Below, piece after piece: positions 16,810 to 24,761 of a DNA stretch of 64,000 nucleotides. A model generated the notes under the pieces. It was not told the DNA's origin, ran no database searches, and worked only from the letters and a program-made list of their open reading frames with translations. Every line of letters starts with the position of its first letter. The stretch's first letter is position 1. The DNA is from an uncultured Sphingomonadaceae bacterium. Lineage in GTDB: Bacteria > Pseudomonadota > Alphaproteobacteria > Sphingomonadales > Sphingomonadaceae. The stretch is from NCBI GenBank assembly GCA_947501325.1, contig CANMVC010000001.1, forward strand, positions 1,488,001-1,552,000, read 5' to 3'. The position numbers and the translations under genes are program-made.

Positions 16810-18174
16810 CTAATTTTTAGCGGTTGCCGGTTTGGTGGCTTTCTTCGCGGACGCTTTGTTCATCGCAACTTTCAAACCCTCTGGTCCCAGGCGTCCGATG
16901 GTTTGCAAGGCATAGTGCAATTGAAAATCTTCGATGCCCTTTTTCTCAAGCTCTTCGGCGGTTTGGGTAAAGCGCGGATCATCCTTGGCATCTTCTTCCA
17001 GCACTTCATCTTCAAGCTTCACTTCATTGATGAGATGCTTGCGCAGATCGCTCTCGCGGAACCTTGGACGGGTTTTGTAATCCGGGTCAGACAACTGCGG
17101 CACCATGATATCCGGTTCAATGCCGCCTTCCTGCACTGATTTGCCGGACGGCGTGTAATAGCGTGCGGTGGTCAGACGCAAAGCAGACGTGTTGGACAGG
17201 GGCAGCAATGTCTGCACCGAACCCTTACCAAAAGTGCGCTCACCCATGACCAGACCACGATGGTGGTCCTGCAGCGCGCCAGCCACAATTTCCGAAGCGG
17301 AAGCGGAGCCCGCGTCGATCAGGACAATGACGGGCAGGCCATTGGCAGCGTCACCGCTTGTTGCGAAATAGCGTTCAATGTCGGATTTTCCCCGACCGCG
17401 CTGCGACACAATTTCGCCGCGGGACAGGAATACGTCGGAAACGTTCACCGCCTCATCAAGCAAGCCACCCGGGTTCGAGCGCATGTCGAGAATATAGCCG
17501 AGCGGCTTCTTGCCAAGCGCCTTGTCAATTCCGACAATCGCCGCTTTTACGTCCGCGCCAGTGTCATTGGAGAAGCTGGCAATGCTGATCACGCCGACCT
17601 TGTCTTTCACTTCCCAAGTCACCGGCTTGAGATCAATAATCGCCCGGTTCATCGATACATCAAACGGCTTGTCACGGCCCGGACGCACGATCGTCAACGC
17701 AATGGGCGAGCCCGGCTTGCCGCGCATTTCCTCGACCGCCTCATCCAGCGAACCGCCATAGATCAACGAGCCATTAATATGGGTGATATAGTCGCCAGCC
17801 TTCACGCCCGCTTTATCCGCCGGTGTATCCTTGAACGGAGCGATGACTTTTACCGCACCGTCTTCCATGGTGACCGAAAGCCCCAGGCCGCCATAATTGC
17901 CATCTGTCTGTGTCCGCAGATTCTCAAAATCGCGGGCGTCCAGGAAGCTGCTATGCGGATCGAGACTGCCGAGCATGCCGTTTATCGCGCCCTTGATCAG
18001 GTCCGCGTCGTCGACCTGATCGACATAATCCGTCCGCACCCGATCAAACACGCTCATAAACTGTTCCATCTCGCGATACGTATTCGCGTCAACGGCAGAA
18101 ATAGCAGAGGTCGTCGCGGGCAGGAGCGCCACGGTCAACACCAGAGCAGTGGCTTGCAAGAAGGGCTTTTTCAT
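16810..18174 (-). CDS. ctpA: C-terminal processing peptidase, S41 family
   Basis: 454 aa from the ATG at 18174, which has AGGA 8 nt upstream and a signal peptide (MKKPFLQATALVLTVALLP); the open frame extends to 18252 without support. Domain order: N-terminal helical part (DRVRTDYVDQVDD), PDZ domain about residues 85-170 (GGLGLSVTMEDGAVKVIAPF), S41 protease core. The catalytic Ser lies in GSASASEIVAGAL and the general-base Lys in TFGKGSVQTL. Periplasmic processing of C-termini, often of cell-wall enzymes. In many alphaproteobacteria this gene follows envC directly; here it lies on the other strand about 6 kb away. Confidence 0.93.
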   Translation of the reverse strand: MKKPFLQATALVLTVALLPATTSAISAVDANTYREMEQFMSVFDRVRTDYVDQVDDADLIKGAINGMLGSLDPHSSFLDARDFENLRTQTDGNYGGLGLSVTMEDGAVKVIAPFKDTPADKAGVKAGDYITHINGSLIYGGSLDEAVEEMRGKPGSPIALTIVRPGRDKPFDVSMNRAIIDLKPVTWEVKDKVGVISIASFSNDTGADVKAAIVGIDKALGKKPLGYILDMRSNPGGLLDEAVNVSDVFLSRGEIVSQRGRGKSDIERYFATSGDAANGLPVIVLIDAGSASASEIVAGALQDHHRGLVMGERTFGKGSVQTLLPLSNTSALRLTTARYYTPSGKSVQEGGIEPDIMVPQLSDPDYKTRPRFRESDLRKHLINEVKLEDEVLEEDAKDDPRFTQTAEELEKKGIEDFQLHYALQTIGRLGPEGLKVAMNKASAKKATKPATAKN

Positions 18175-18567
18175 AATCGGAATCCTGTGAGTCTCAATAT
18201 GCCATGAATATAGGCGCGAAACAGCAATAATGCCAAGCACCTTAACCAACAATGACGGTAGAGGGCTTTCCTACATGATCCGTGCTGTGTTATTTTTGAT
18301 CTGGCTCTTTCTCAATCTTGAATATTTATCGCATCGACAGCGGCTGCAATCCACTGCGGCTTGTAATACAGCAAAGCTTTGAATGAGGCAGCATGTCAAC
18401 GGTGTGAACTTTGACAGAAAACCGAGGTTTTTTGGGTTGAGAACTGTGTGAACTTTGAAATCTTGTGGCCAAACCTTAGGATCAACGGTCAAGTCACAGT
18501 CCGTCGGGCCCAGGAAAGGCCCAAAAGGACTGTGTACACATTGTAAACTTCGCCGGAAAAGCTGGGC
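18175..18567. other. Gene-free stretch with GTGTGAACTTTG repeats
   Basis: 393 nt between ctpA and the bactofilin gene. It carries the ctpA leader next to 18174 and, further right, two direct copies of GTGTGAACTTTG. A 73-codon frame (18271-18492, minus) has no ribosome site, family resemblance or normal codon use, so I do not call it a gene. A loose third relative of the repeat, TGTAAACTTCG, is at 18541-18551. Confidence 0.6.
18402..18457 (+). repeat. Two direct copies of GTGTGAACTTTG (family F, left)
   Basis: Exact copies at 18402-18413 and 18446-18457, 44 nt apart. The same element in the opposite orientation occurs twice at 24469-24604, so the two pairs form an inverted repeat flanking the bactofilin-to-envC segment. 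Confidence 0.75.
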
Positions 18568-19068
18568 TTAGGCAGCCTTATCGTCAGCGGTCAATTCCAG
18601 TGGCGGAGACTTGGCCGCCATATCGACGGTGGTCTTGGCCAGATTGGGTGATTTGGTGCTCTTATGCTTGAACTTGCCGTCGACATGACCGCCTTGTTCA
18701 ATCGTGACATTCTCATAAGAGACATCGCCGCCAATACGGGCGCTGGAACTGATGACCAGATCGCCGGCTTCTATGGAGCCTTCAACCGCGCCAGACAGGC
18801 TGGCATTCTGGGCGATGATCGCGCCCTGAATCTTGCTCGACGGGCCTTGCACCAGTGACACGCATTTCACGTCGCCAATGACTTCGCCATCAATATGCAG
18901 GTCTACCTTGGCTTCGATATTGCCGGTAATTACGATACCATCTCCAATAATGGAGAAGCTTGATCCATTGCTTGCGCTGCTTCTAGCCACGGCTGGAGCC
19001 TGACTTTTCGGCACGCTTCTTTGGTGCGCTTGTTCGCTGTCTTGCGACGGCTTGGACTTTGAGAACAT
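18568..19068 (-). CDS. Bactofilin family cytoskeletal protein
   Basis: 166 aa. A disordered Ser/Lys/Gln-rich N-terminus (about 35 residues) precedes the bactofilin beta-helix core at about residues 37-130: FSIIGDGIVITGNIEAKVDLHIDGEVIGDV and SSARIGGDVSYENVTIEQGG, with the regular hydrophobic repeat of the family, and a short tail. Bactofilins form nucleotide-free filaments that position peptidoglycan enzymes. The first 86 nt overlap, in another frame, the 3' end of the M23 peptidase gene, a pairing common for these two families. Confidence 0.92.
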   Translation of the reverse strand: MFSKSKPSQDSEQAHQRSVPKSQAPAVARSSASNGSSFSIIGDGIVITGNIEAKVDLHIDGEVIGDVKCVSLVQGPSSKIQGAIIAQNASLSGAVEGSIEAGDLVISSSARIGGDVSYENVTIEQGGHVDGKFKHKSTKSPNLAKTTVDMAAKSPPLELTADDKAA

Positions 19069-20179
19069 CTGTATTTGCCTCCAGAAATGGTCGGGGGTTT
19101 ACCGCTGTACCGTTGAGCCGAACTTCAAAATGAAGATGTGTGCCAGTGGATCGTCCGGTGCTGCCCATAGCCCCCACTTGTAACCCTTGTTTCACTTTTT
19201 GACCAGTGGCCACATGAATTTTGGACAGATGCGCATAGCGCGTCATCAAGCCATTACCATGGGTAATTTCCACTGTTTTGCCATAGCCCGATTTCCACCC
19301 TGCATGGGTAATTGTGCCACGGGCTGCGGACAATATCGGTTGGCCATGCGGCCCCTTGAAATCAATGCCGCTGTGCATGGCCCCGGCACCGGTAAACGGA
19401 TCACGACGATAGCCATAACCGCTTGACATCATGGTGATATCTGCTGGCATGGCGGATGGAATGGTGAGCAACGTACGCTCAAGCTGGTCCATGCGTAACA
19501 GCGCGTTGTTCAAGCGCTCCAGCGTGGGGTGCAGTTCTTGGTCGCCATCAGCAAAAAACGGAATGTAGGGACCACCAACAGCTTCATTGGACACGGTCGA
19601 AAGTGTTGCGGGGTTCAGTCCAAATTCGCGTATCGCCGCTTCGGCGCGTGCCGTGCGCTTCATCGCAGCACGGGTTAATCTGTGCGCAAACGCAATCTGC
19701 CGGGCTTCGAGTCGGGCCAGCTCTGCGGCTTCCGGGAAGGCGGCGCTGATCTTTTTGGTATTTTCCGAAAGGTTCTGTTCGGTCTCGGTCAGGCTCTGCG
19801 CTTCCGCGCCGGTTTCTTCACCGATAAATTGCTGGGTTATTTGTTCTATCGCATCCTGACGCTGGATCAGATCTTTCGCGACGCCGTCGATCGATTTCTT
19901 ATATTCCGCGACCCGGCTCTGGCTGCTGTTTACGGCAGCTTCTTTTTCCGCCAGCGCCATTCGCTCGCCGGTCACGGTGAGCTGATTGACCGTCATCGCC
20001 AATGTAATCACCAGCCAAAGGCCGATAACCGCACCGACAATCAACGCGATGCGCTTTTGTAACTTTCCTGAAATGGTAAGGAATCGAACCTGTCCATTGG
20101 CGCGCATAAAAAATTCGCGATCCGTGAACATATGATCCAACCGGGCCAAAAGCCCTCCCTTGGTTTTTTGATTCTGCAT
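18983..20179 (-). CDS. M23 family metallopeptidase (bactofilin partner)
   Basis: 398 aa. One membrane helix (about residues 42-66), then a long periplasmic coiled coil (about 70-175) and a LytM domain (about 250-380). Zinc ligands are intact: HSGIDF (His and Asp) and HLHFEVR. It should cut peptidoglycan cross-bridges or stems. Its 3' end overlaps the bactofilin gene by 86 nt, and the C-terminal tail after the LytM domain (RQRTSAPKKRAEKSGSS) is basic. Divergent from proA across a 254-nt region with GANTC sites. Confidence 0.92.
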   Translation of the reverse strand: MQNQKTKGGLLARLDHMFTDREFFMRANGQVRFLTISGKLQKRIALIVGAVIGLWLVITLAMTVNQLTVTGERMALAEKEAAVNSSQSRVAEYKKSIDGVAKDLIQRQDAIEQITQQFIGEETGAEAQSLTETEQNLSENTKKISAAFPEAAELARLEARQIAFAHRLTRAAMKRTARAEAAIREFGLNPATLSTVSNEAVGGPYIPFFADGDQELHPTLERLNNALLRMDQLERTLLTIPSAMPADITMMSSGYGYRRDPFTGAGAMHSGIDFKGPHGQPILSAARGTITHAGWKSGYGKTVEITHGNGLMTRYAHLSKIHVATGQKVKQGLQVGAMGSTGRSTGTHLHFEVRLNGTAVNPRPFLEANTDVLKVQAVARQRTSAPKKRAEKSGSSRG

Positions 20180-20251
20180 GACCCGTTTACTCTTACTAAT
20201 CCCCGAACGGTCGCTAGCAGAGGGTTATTAACGGGGCGAATCATCGACAGG

Positions 20252-20388
20252 CGACTCGTGACGAGTCGAAACAGGGATGCGGTGAGTTGCCAAATTAATG
20301 TAAAATTAACCGACAGTAATTGATTTTTTCGATTCGTTTGTGCGATTTGTCACTTTCTCGGGCTTTAATTTTGACGTCAATTCGAGTC
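20252..20388. promoter_or_regulatory. Divergent promoter region with four GANTC sites and two palindromes
   Basis: Between the M23 gene and proA. CGACTCGT-G-ACGAGTCG (20252-20268) is a perfect 8-bp inverted repeat holding two GANTC sites (20253 and 20263). Further GANTC sites are at 20331 (GATTC) and 20384 (GAGTC). TTGACGTCAA (20371-20380) is a perfect 10-bp palindrome. GANTC is the CcrM methylation target of alphaproteobacteria, so methylation-linked (GcrA type) control is possible. Confidence 0.45.
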
Positions 20389-20433
20389 CGGTTTTTGCTT
20401 ATATGAAAGCGATAGCCATGCTAGCAGACAGCC

Positions 20434-21687
20434 ATGGACGACCATCAACAACTCGTGGCCGATATGGGCAAGCGCGCACGCGCTGCTTTTGCAGCATTGT
20501 CGACAGCGACCGACAAGCAGAAGGCCCAGGCTTTGACGGCAGCGGCGTCACTATTGCGCGAATGCCAGCCCGCGATTCTCGCGGCTAATGCCGAGGACAT
20601 GGAGAAAGGCCGCGCAAATGGCCTGAGTGACGCCATGCTCGACCGGCTGATGATCGACGAAGAACGGCTTGACGCCATTGCGTCGGCGGTGGAGCAAGTC
20701 GGCGCACTGCCGGACCCGGTTGGTGCGGTTATCGACCGGAACGAGCGGCCTAACGGTTTGATGATGGAGCGGGTGCGGGTGCCGCTTGGCGTCATTGGTA
20801 TTATTTATGAAAGCCGCCCGAATGTGACGGCAGATGCCGCCGCCTTGGGGTTGCGGTCTGGCAATGCCGTCATCCTGCGCGGCGGGTCGGAGGCGATTGA
20901 AAGCAATCGGGCCATTCACAAAGCCATGGTCGCCGGTATCATCTCTGTCGGACTGCCCGAAGATGCGATCCAGCTGGTTCCGACGACGGATCGCGCGGCT
21001 GTGGGAGCGATGCTGAAAGCCTCTGGACTGATTGACATTATCATCCCGCGCGGCGGCAAGTCTCTCGTTGCGCGCGTTCAGGAAGAGGCCCGCGTACCCG
21101 TGCTCGCGCATCTCGATGGTATTTGCCATACCTATATCGGACGCGCAGCAGACCAGGACAAAGCCGTCGCGATTGCGGTCAACGCCAAGATGCGCCGCAC
21201 CGGCGTCTGCGGCGCGATGGAAACATTGCTGATTGATCAGGATTATCCGGCACCAGGCCCTCTGCTGAGAGCTTTGCTTGATGCAGGTTGTGAAGTCCGC
21301 GGCGATGACGCGATCATGGAGCTCGATCCCCGCACCGTATCAGCCGAAGCCGACGATTGGGACACGGAATATCTCGCACCGATCGTATCCGTGCGCATGG
21401 TCGGCGGTGTTGAAGAAGCGCTGGCCCATATTGCCGAACATGGCTCCCATCATACGGATGCGGTGGTGACCGAAGATGAAGCGGTGGCCAACGCGTTTAT
21501 CCAGCGTGCTGACAGCGCGATCGTCATGTGGAACGCCTCCAGCCAGTTTGCCGATGGCGGAGAATTTGGTCTGGGCGCAGAAATTGGCATTTCCACCGGC
21601 CGTCTTCATGCGCGCGGCCCTGTCGCGCTCGAAGGATTGACGACCTATAAATGGATCGTGCGCGGAACCGGACAGGTTCGGCCTTGA
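20434..21687 (+). CDS. proA: Glutamate-5-semialdehyde dehydrogenase
   Basis: 417 aa, normal length. Reduces gamma-glutamyl phosphate in proline synthesis. It is an aldehyde-dehydrogenase-fold enzyme: VPLGVIGIIYESRPNVT, GNAVILRGGSEAIESN, the catalytic Cys in RRTGVCGAMETLL, and HTDAVVTEDEA. The partner proB is not in the window. It leads a tight rightward run proA-nadD-rsfS-rlmH-envC, a common alphaproteobacterial order. The Shine-Dalgarno before the ATG is weak. Confidence 0.95.
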   Translation: MDDHQQLVADMGKRARAAFAALSTATDKQKAQALTAAASLLRECQPAILAANAEDMEKGRANGLSDAMLDRLMIDEERLDAIASAVEQVGALPDPVGAVIDRNERPNGLMMERVRVPLGVIGIIYESRPNVTADAAALGLRSGNAVILRGGSEAIESNRAIHKAMVAGIISVGLPEDAIQLVPTTDRAAVGAMLKASGLIDIIIPRGGKSLVARVQEEARVPVLAHLDGICHTYIGRAADQDKAVAIAVNAKMRRTGVCGAMETLLIDQDYPAPGPLLRALLDAGCEVRGDDAIMELDPRTVSAEADDWDTEYLAPIVSVRMVGGVEEALAHIAEHGSHHTDAVVTEDEAVANAFIQRADSAIVMWNASSQFADGGEFGLGAEIGISTGRLHARGPVALEGLTTYKWIVRGTGQVRP

Positions 21688-21697
21688 GGTCCATTCT

Positions 21698-22339
21698 GTG
21701 AAAACCACCGGCCTGCTTGGCGGATCCTTTAATCCTGCCCATGGCGCGCATCGCTCGATTAGCCTGTTCGCGATGGAGGAATTGGCACTGGATGAGCTGT
21801 GGTGGCTGGTATCGCCGGGCAATCCGCTGAAAGAAGGCGCCAAGGATATGGCGCCGCTAAGTGCGCGACTGGCATCGGCGCAGCAAATGACGCGACGCAG
21901 CGCTATCCAGCCAACAGCCATCGAGCAAACACTCGGAACCAGATATACTTACGATACGCTCCGGGCTTTGGTCCGGCGCTATCCAAAACGGCAATTTGTC
22001 TGGATCATGGGAGCGGACAATCTGGCGCAATTTCATCGCTGGAAAGACTGGCGCAAAATCGCCCGATTATTGCCGATTGCAGTTATCGCGCGGCCCGGCT
22101 ATGATGACGATGCTCTTGCGGCTCCCGCAATGGCATGGCTCCGGCGCTCCGTCCGGCCCGCGAGCCAGCGGATAAACTGGACTAATTGGAGTACGCCAGC
22201 GCTGACATTCTTGCGCTATCGTCCCGACCCTCGCTCTGCCACCGCGATCCGGATGGCTCGGCCCCATTGGCACAAACAATATGCTGATCGCTGCGTCCGC
22301 GACGCTGTGACGCGTAAAATGGTTTGCCAGACAGATTGA
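21698..22339 (+). CDS. nadD: Nicotinate-nucleotide adenylyltransferase
   Basis: 213 aa, GTG start with GAGGT about 8 nt upstream, 10 nt after proA. Adenylates nicotinate mononucleotide in NAD synthesis. The nucleotidyltransferase motif is GGSFNPAHGAH; the usual second Gly of HxGH is Ala here, still compatible. A second motif RYTYDTLRALVRRYP and IMGADNLAQFHRWKDW match NadD closely. The C-terminal ISTxxR-like motif appears as RPDPRSATAIR. Confidence 0.93.
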   Translation: MKTTGLLGGSFNPAHGAHRSISLFAMEELALDELWWLVSPGNPLKEGAKDMAPLSARLASAQQMTRRSAIQPTAIEQTLGTRYTYDTLRALVRRYPKRQFVWIMGADNLAQFHRWKDWRKIARLLPIAVIARPGYDDDALAAPAMAWLRRSVRPASQRINWTNWSTPALTFLRYRPDPRSATAIRMARPHWHKQYADRCVRDAVTRKMVCQTD

Positions 22340-22350
22340 TAGGATTTGAA

Positions 22351-22761
22351 TTGACGAAACCGAAAAGAAAAGCGCTGAAATCCGCTACTTCCAAGGAAGG
22401 CAAAGCCGAATCAGATGCTCTCTATGCGTTGGTGATGAAATCACTCGACGATGATCAGGCGCAAGATATTGTTTCGATCCCGCTCGACGGGAAAAGCAAT
22501 ATTGCCGACCATATGGTCATCGCAGAAGGACGTTCGACTCGCCAGGTCGCTTCGATGGCGCAAAAACTCGCCGAACGCGTCAAACAGGCCGGCGGTGAGG
22601 CGCGGATTGAAGGTCTCGCCAATGCGGACTGGGTGTTAATTGACGCCGGTGATGTGATCATCCATCTCTTCCGCCCCGAAGTGCGCAGCTTTTACAATCT
22701 GGAGCGTATGTGGGCGGTCGGTGAAGAAGACACGCCGGAAGCAGAGACGGCTGAAGCCTAA
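22351..22761 (+). CDS. rsfS: Ribosomal silencing factor RsfS
   Basis: 136 aa from the TTG at 22351, preceded by AGGA with a 6-nt spacer and clear of nadD; a TTG at 22324 would overlap nadD by 16 nt and lacks a ribosome site. RsfS binds uL14 and prevents subunit joining when nutrients are low. Core features: VMKSLDDDQAQDIVSIPLDG, DHMVIAEGRSTRQV, and GDVIIHLFRPEVRSFYNLERMW split over the C-terminal half. The acidic tail is unremarkable. Confidence 0.93.
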   Translation: MTKPKRKALKSATSKEGKAESDALYALVMKSLDDDQAQDIVSIPLDGKSNIADHMVIAEGRSTRQVASMAQKLAERVKQAGGEARIEGLANADWVLIDAGDVIIHLFRPEVRSFYNLERMWAVGEEDTPEAETAEA

Positions 22762-22781
22762 GTCCGGCGGCTTGATCGACC

Positions 22782-23204
22782 ATGAGGCTTCATATCGTCG
22801 CACGCGGGAAAATCGGCCGCAGCCCTGAGCAAGAACTGGTCGAGCGCTATGTTAAACGCATCAATTGGGATGTGAAATTGAGCGAACTTCCCGACCAAGG
22901 CGGAAAAAAGCCAAAGATCAGCGACCAGACCAAAATCATTGCGCTCGATGAAACCGGTGAAAATTGGACCTCGAAGGCTTTCGCCGACATTCTCAGCACC
23001 TGGCGCGACAATGGTGTGCGCGAAGCCCGTTTCCTGATCGGTGCCGCTGACGGCCTGACCAGCGAAGAACGCAGCAGCGCAGACCATTTCTTTTCGTTCG
23101 GAAAAGCCACCTGGCCGCATCTCATGGCCCGGGCCATGCTGGCCGAGCAATTATTTCGCGCCACGGCGATCATCGCCAACCATCCTTATCATAGGGAGGG
23201 TTAG
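22782..23204 (+). CDS. rlmH: 23S rRNA pseudouridine(1915)-N3 methyltransferase
   Basis: 140 aa SPOUT methyltransferase. The start MRLHIVARGKIGR and the knot region FLIGAADGLT, FSFGKATWPHLMARAMLAEQLFRA, with the C-terminal HPYHREG, match RlmH. It methylates the pseudouridine at position 1915 of helix 69 on the assembled 70S ribosome. It follows rsfS, a usual partner, and ends 3 nt before envC. Confidence 0.95.
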   Translation: MRLHIVARGKIGRSPEQELVERYVKRINWDVKLSELPDQGGKKPKISDQTKIIALDETGENWTSKAFADILSTWRDNGVREARFLIGAADGLTSEERSSADHFFSFGKATWPHLMARAMLAEQLFRATAIIANHPYHREG

Positions 23205-23207
23205 AGC

Positions 23208-24404
23208 GTGGGCCGCTGGCTTTTCATTCTATGCGGTCTTGTGGCTTTGGGGGCTTTTTACGCGGCGGCATTGCCAGCCCAAACACCCGGACCCTCTTTA
23301 GCCGAAGAGCAGCGCGCTCTGGTTTCCGCGCGCGAGCAATCTGACAAAGCACAACAGCGCAGCAGCGCTTTGCGCCGCCAGGCCGAAGCCGCTACGAATG
23401 ACGCGGATCGGATCAGCAGCCAGGCAGCATCTTTGGCGGCCCGTATACAAGCGGCTGAGGCAGATATAAGGGCGGCCCGCGCGCGCATCGCCATTGTCGA
23501 GCGATTGCAGGAGCAGCAGCGCGCCAGACTGGCGGAAAAGCAGGGCCCGGTGGTGCGCCTCACCGCTGCGCTACAAATGATGACGCGCAAGCCTACGGCA
23601 CTGGCACTGGTCGAACCGCGCTCGCTGGATGAACTCATCTATATCCGCTCGATCATGTCGACCGTCGTTCCGGAAATCGAGCAGCGAACGGCCAGTCTGC
23701 GCCGCGAAGTCGAGCAGGGCGAACAGCTGCGGGCCCAGTCCGCACGGGCCATCGCGTCTCTCAACGAAAGCCAGCAACGTCTGGTACAGCGCCGCAAGCA
23801 ACTGGCGGGCCTGAAAGCCAATGAGCGCATTGATGCACAGCTATTTTCCGATGATGCCGGTCTGGAGCAAGACCGCGCGCTCGCGCTGGGTGAAGAGACG
23901 CGCGATATCTTGGATCTGATGGATCAAATTCAAGCAAGCGGCGCGGTTCGCGAATCGCTTGCACGACTCGATGGTCCCTTGTTGCGGCCCACCCAAAATG
24001 GCGACCGCGCGGTTGCCACCCCTGCCCGTAAATCCGACGTTGCCAATGCGTACAGGCTGCCGGTCATCGGGGATATTGTCACAGGATTGGGCGAAGTTTC
24101 AGATAGTGGCTATCGTTCTCGCGGCCTGACCCTTGCGGTTGAACCCAATGCCCAGATTGTTGCCCCGGCCGCCGGGCGCATTGCTTTTTCGGGACGCTAT
24201 CGCGGTTATGGCAATATCCTGATCATCGAACATGGATCGGGATGGACCAGCTTGATCACCAATATGGCCACCACCAGCGCCGATGTCGGTGACCAGGTGG
24301 TACAAGGGGCGCCGGTGGGTCGATCAGGGCAGGATGATCCCAATGTGACCGTGGAGTTGCGGCGCAATGGACGCCCCATTGATATAGCCGCCTTGGTGGG
24401 CTGA
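23208..24404 (+). CDS. envC: EnvC-like murein hydrolase activator with degenerate LytM domain
   Basis: 398 aa, GTG start. Signal peptide (cleavage near ALPAQ), then two coiled-coil stretches (about residues 30-125 and 150-215), then a LytM domain (about 275-398). The metal ligands of active LytM enzymes are missing: where an active enzyme has HxxxD and HLHFEV, this protein has TLAVEPNA and VTVELRRNG. That is the expected state of EnvC proteins, which switch on amidases rather than cut peptidoglycan themselves. In related genomes ctpA follows directly; here a repeat-bearing gap follows instead. Confidence 0.88.
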   Translation: MGRWLFILCGLVALGAFYAAALPAQTPGPSLAEEQRALVSAREQSDKAQQRSSALRRQAEAATNDADRISSQAASLAARIQAAEADIRAARARIAIVERLQEQQRARLAEKQGPVVRLTAALQMMTRKPTALALVEPRSLDELIYIRSIMSTVVPEIEQRTASLRREVEQGEQLRAQSARAIASLNESQQRLVQRRKQLAGLKANERIDAQLFSDDAGLEQDRALALGEETRDILDLMDQIQASGAVRESLARLDGPLLRPTQNGDRAVATPARKSDVANAYRLPVIGDIVTGLGEVSDSGYRSRGLTLAVEPNAQIVAPAAGRIAFSGRYRGYGNILIIEHGSGWTSLITNMATTSADVGDQVVQGAPVGRSGQDDPNVTVELRRNGRPIDIAALVG

Positions 24405-24761
24405 AGCGGAGCCTTCCTCAAAGGCCACACGGGTTCTTTTGTCAGTGTTGGATAGCCATGCTCCCAGCCAAAGTTCACACAGATCACACGTCACCTGATC
24501 GCAGCAGGCTAGTCATCATGCGCGTCTTTGGCTTGTTGAACACAGGCTCTGAAACAACCCTATGTCGACACCATCAGAGGGGTGTTGTCCGGCAAAGTTC
24601 ACACAGATCACACCCTACTCCCGCCGATGTATTTGACATTTTCGGCCATGACTTAAGGGCAGGAGTTAGCCGAACCTATTTGTTCAACGCTGAGAAAGAG
24701 CCGCAGATATTTTATCACAATAGGGCTCCTGTAGGAAAGCATCTTCCCCGCTATCCACGCC
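24405..24761. other. Gene-free stretch with CAAAGTTCACAC repeats
   Basis: 357 nt between convergent envC and the YifB gene. It holds the two right-hand copies of the family F repeat and otherwise no frame with a ribosome site or family resemblance. Confidence 0.6.
24469..24604 (-). repeat. Two copies of CAAAGTTCACACAGATCACAC (family F, right)
   Basis: Copies at 24469-24488 and 24593-24612 share 20 nt (CAAAGTTCACACAGATCACA), 124 nt apart. The core CAAAGTTCACACAG is the reverse complement of the element at 18444-18457, hence inverted relative to it. Confidence 0.75.

Noticed and set aside
17260-18207. 315-codon open frame opposite ctpA
   Set aside because: ctpA has full S41 motifs on the other strand; this frame has none and no ribosome site.
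18271-18492. 73-codon frame between ctpA and bactofilin
   Set aside because: It overlaps the GTGTGAACTTTG repeats, lacks a ribosome site and resembles no protein.
23208-24404. Calling the envC gene an active M23 peptidase
   Set aside because: The zinc ligands of the LytM domain are replaced, so an activator role is more likely.
18402-24612. CRISPR array from the CAAAGTTCACAC repeats
   Set aside because: Only two short copies per locus, uneven spacing (44 and 124 nt), no cas genes.
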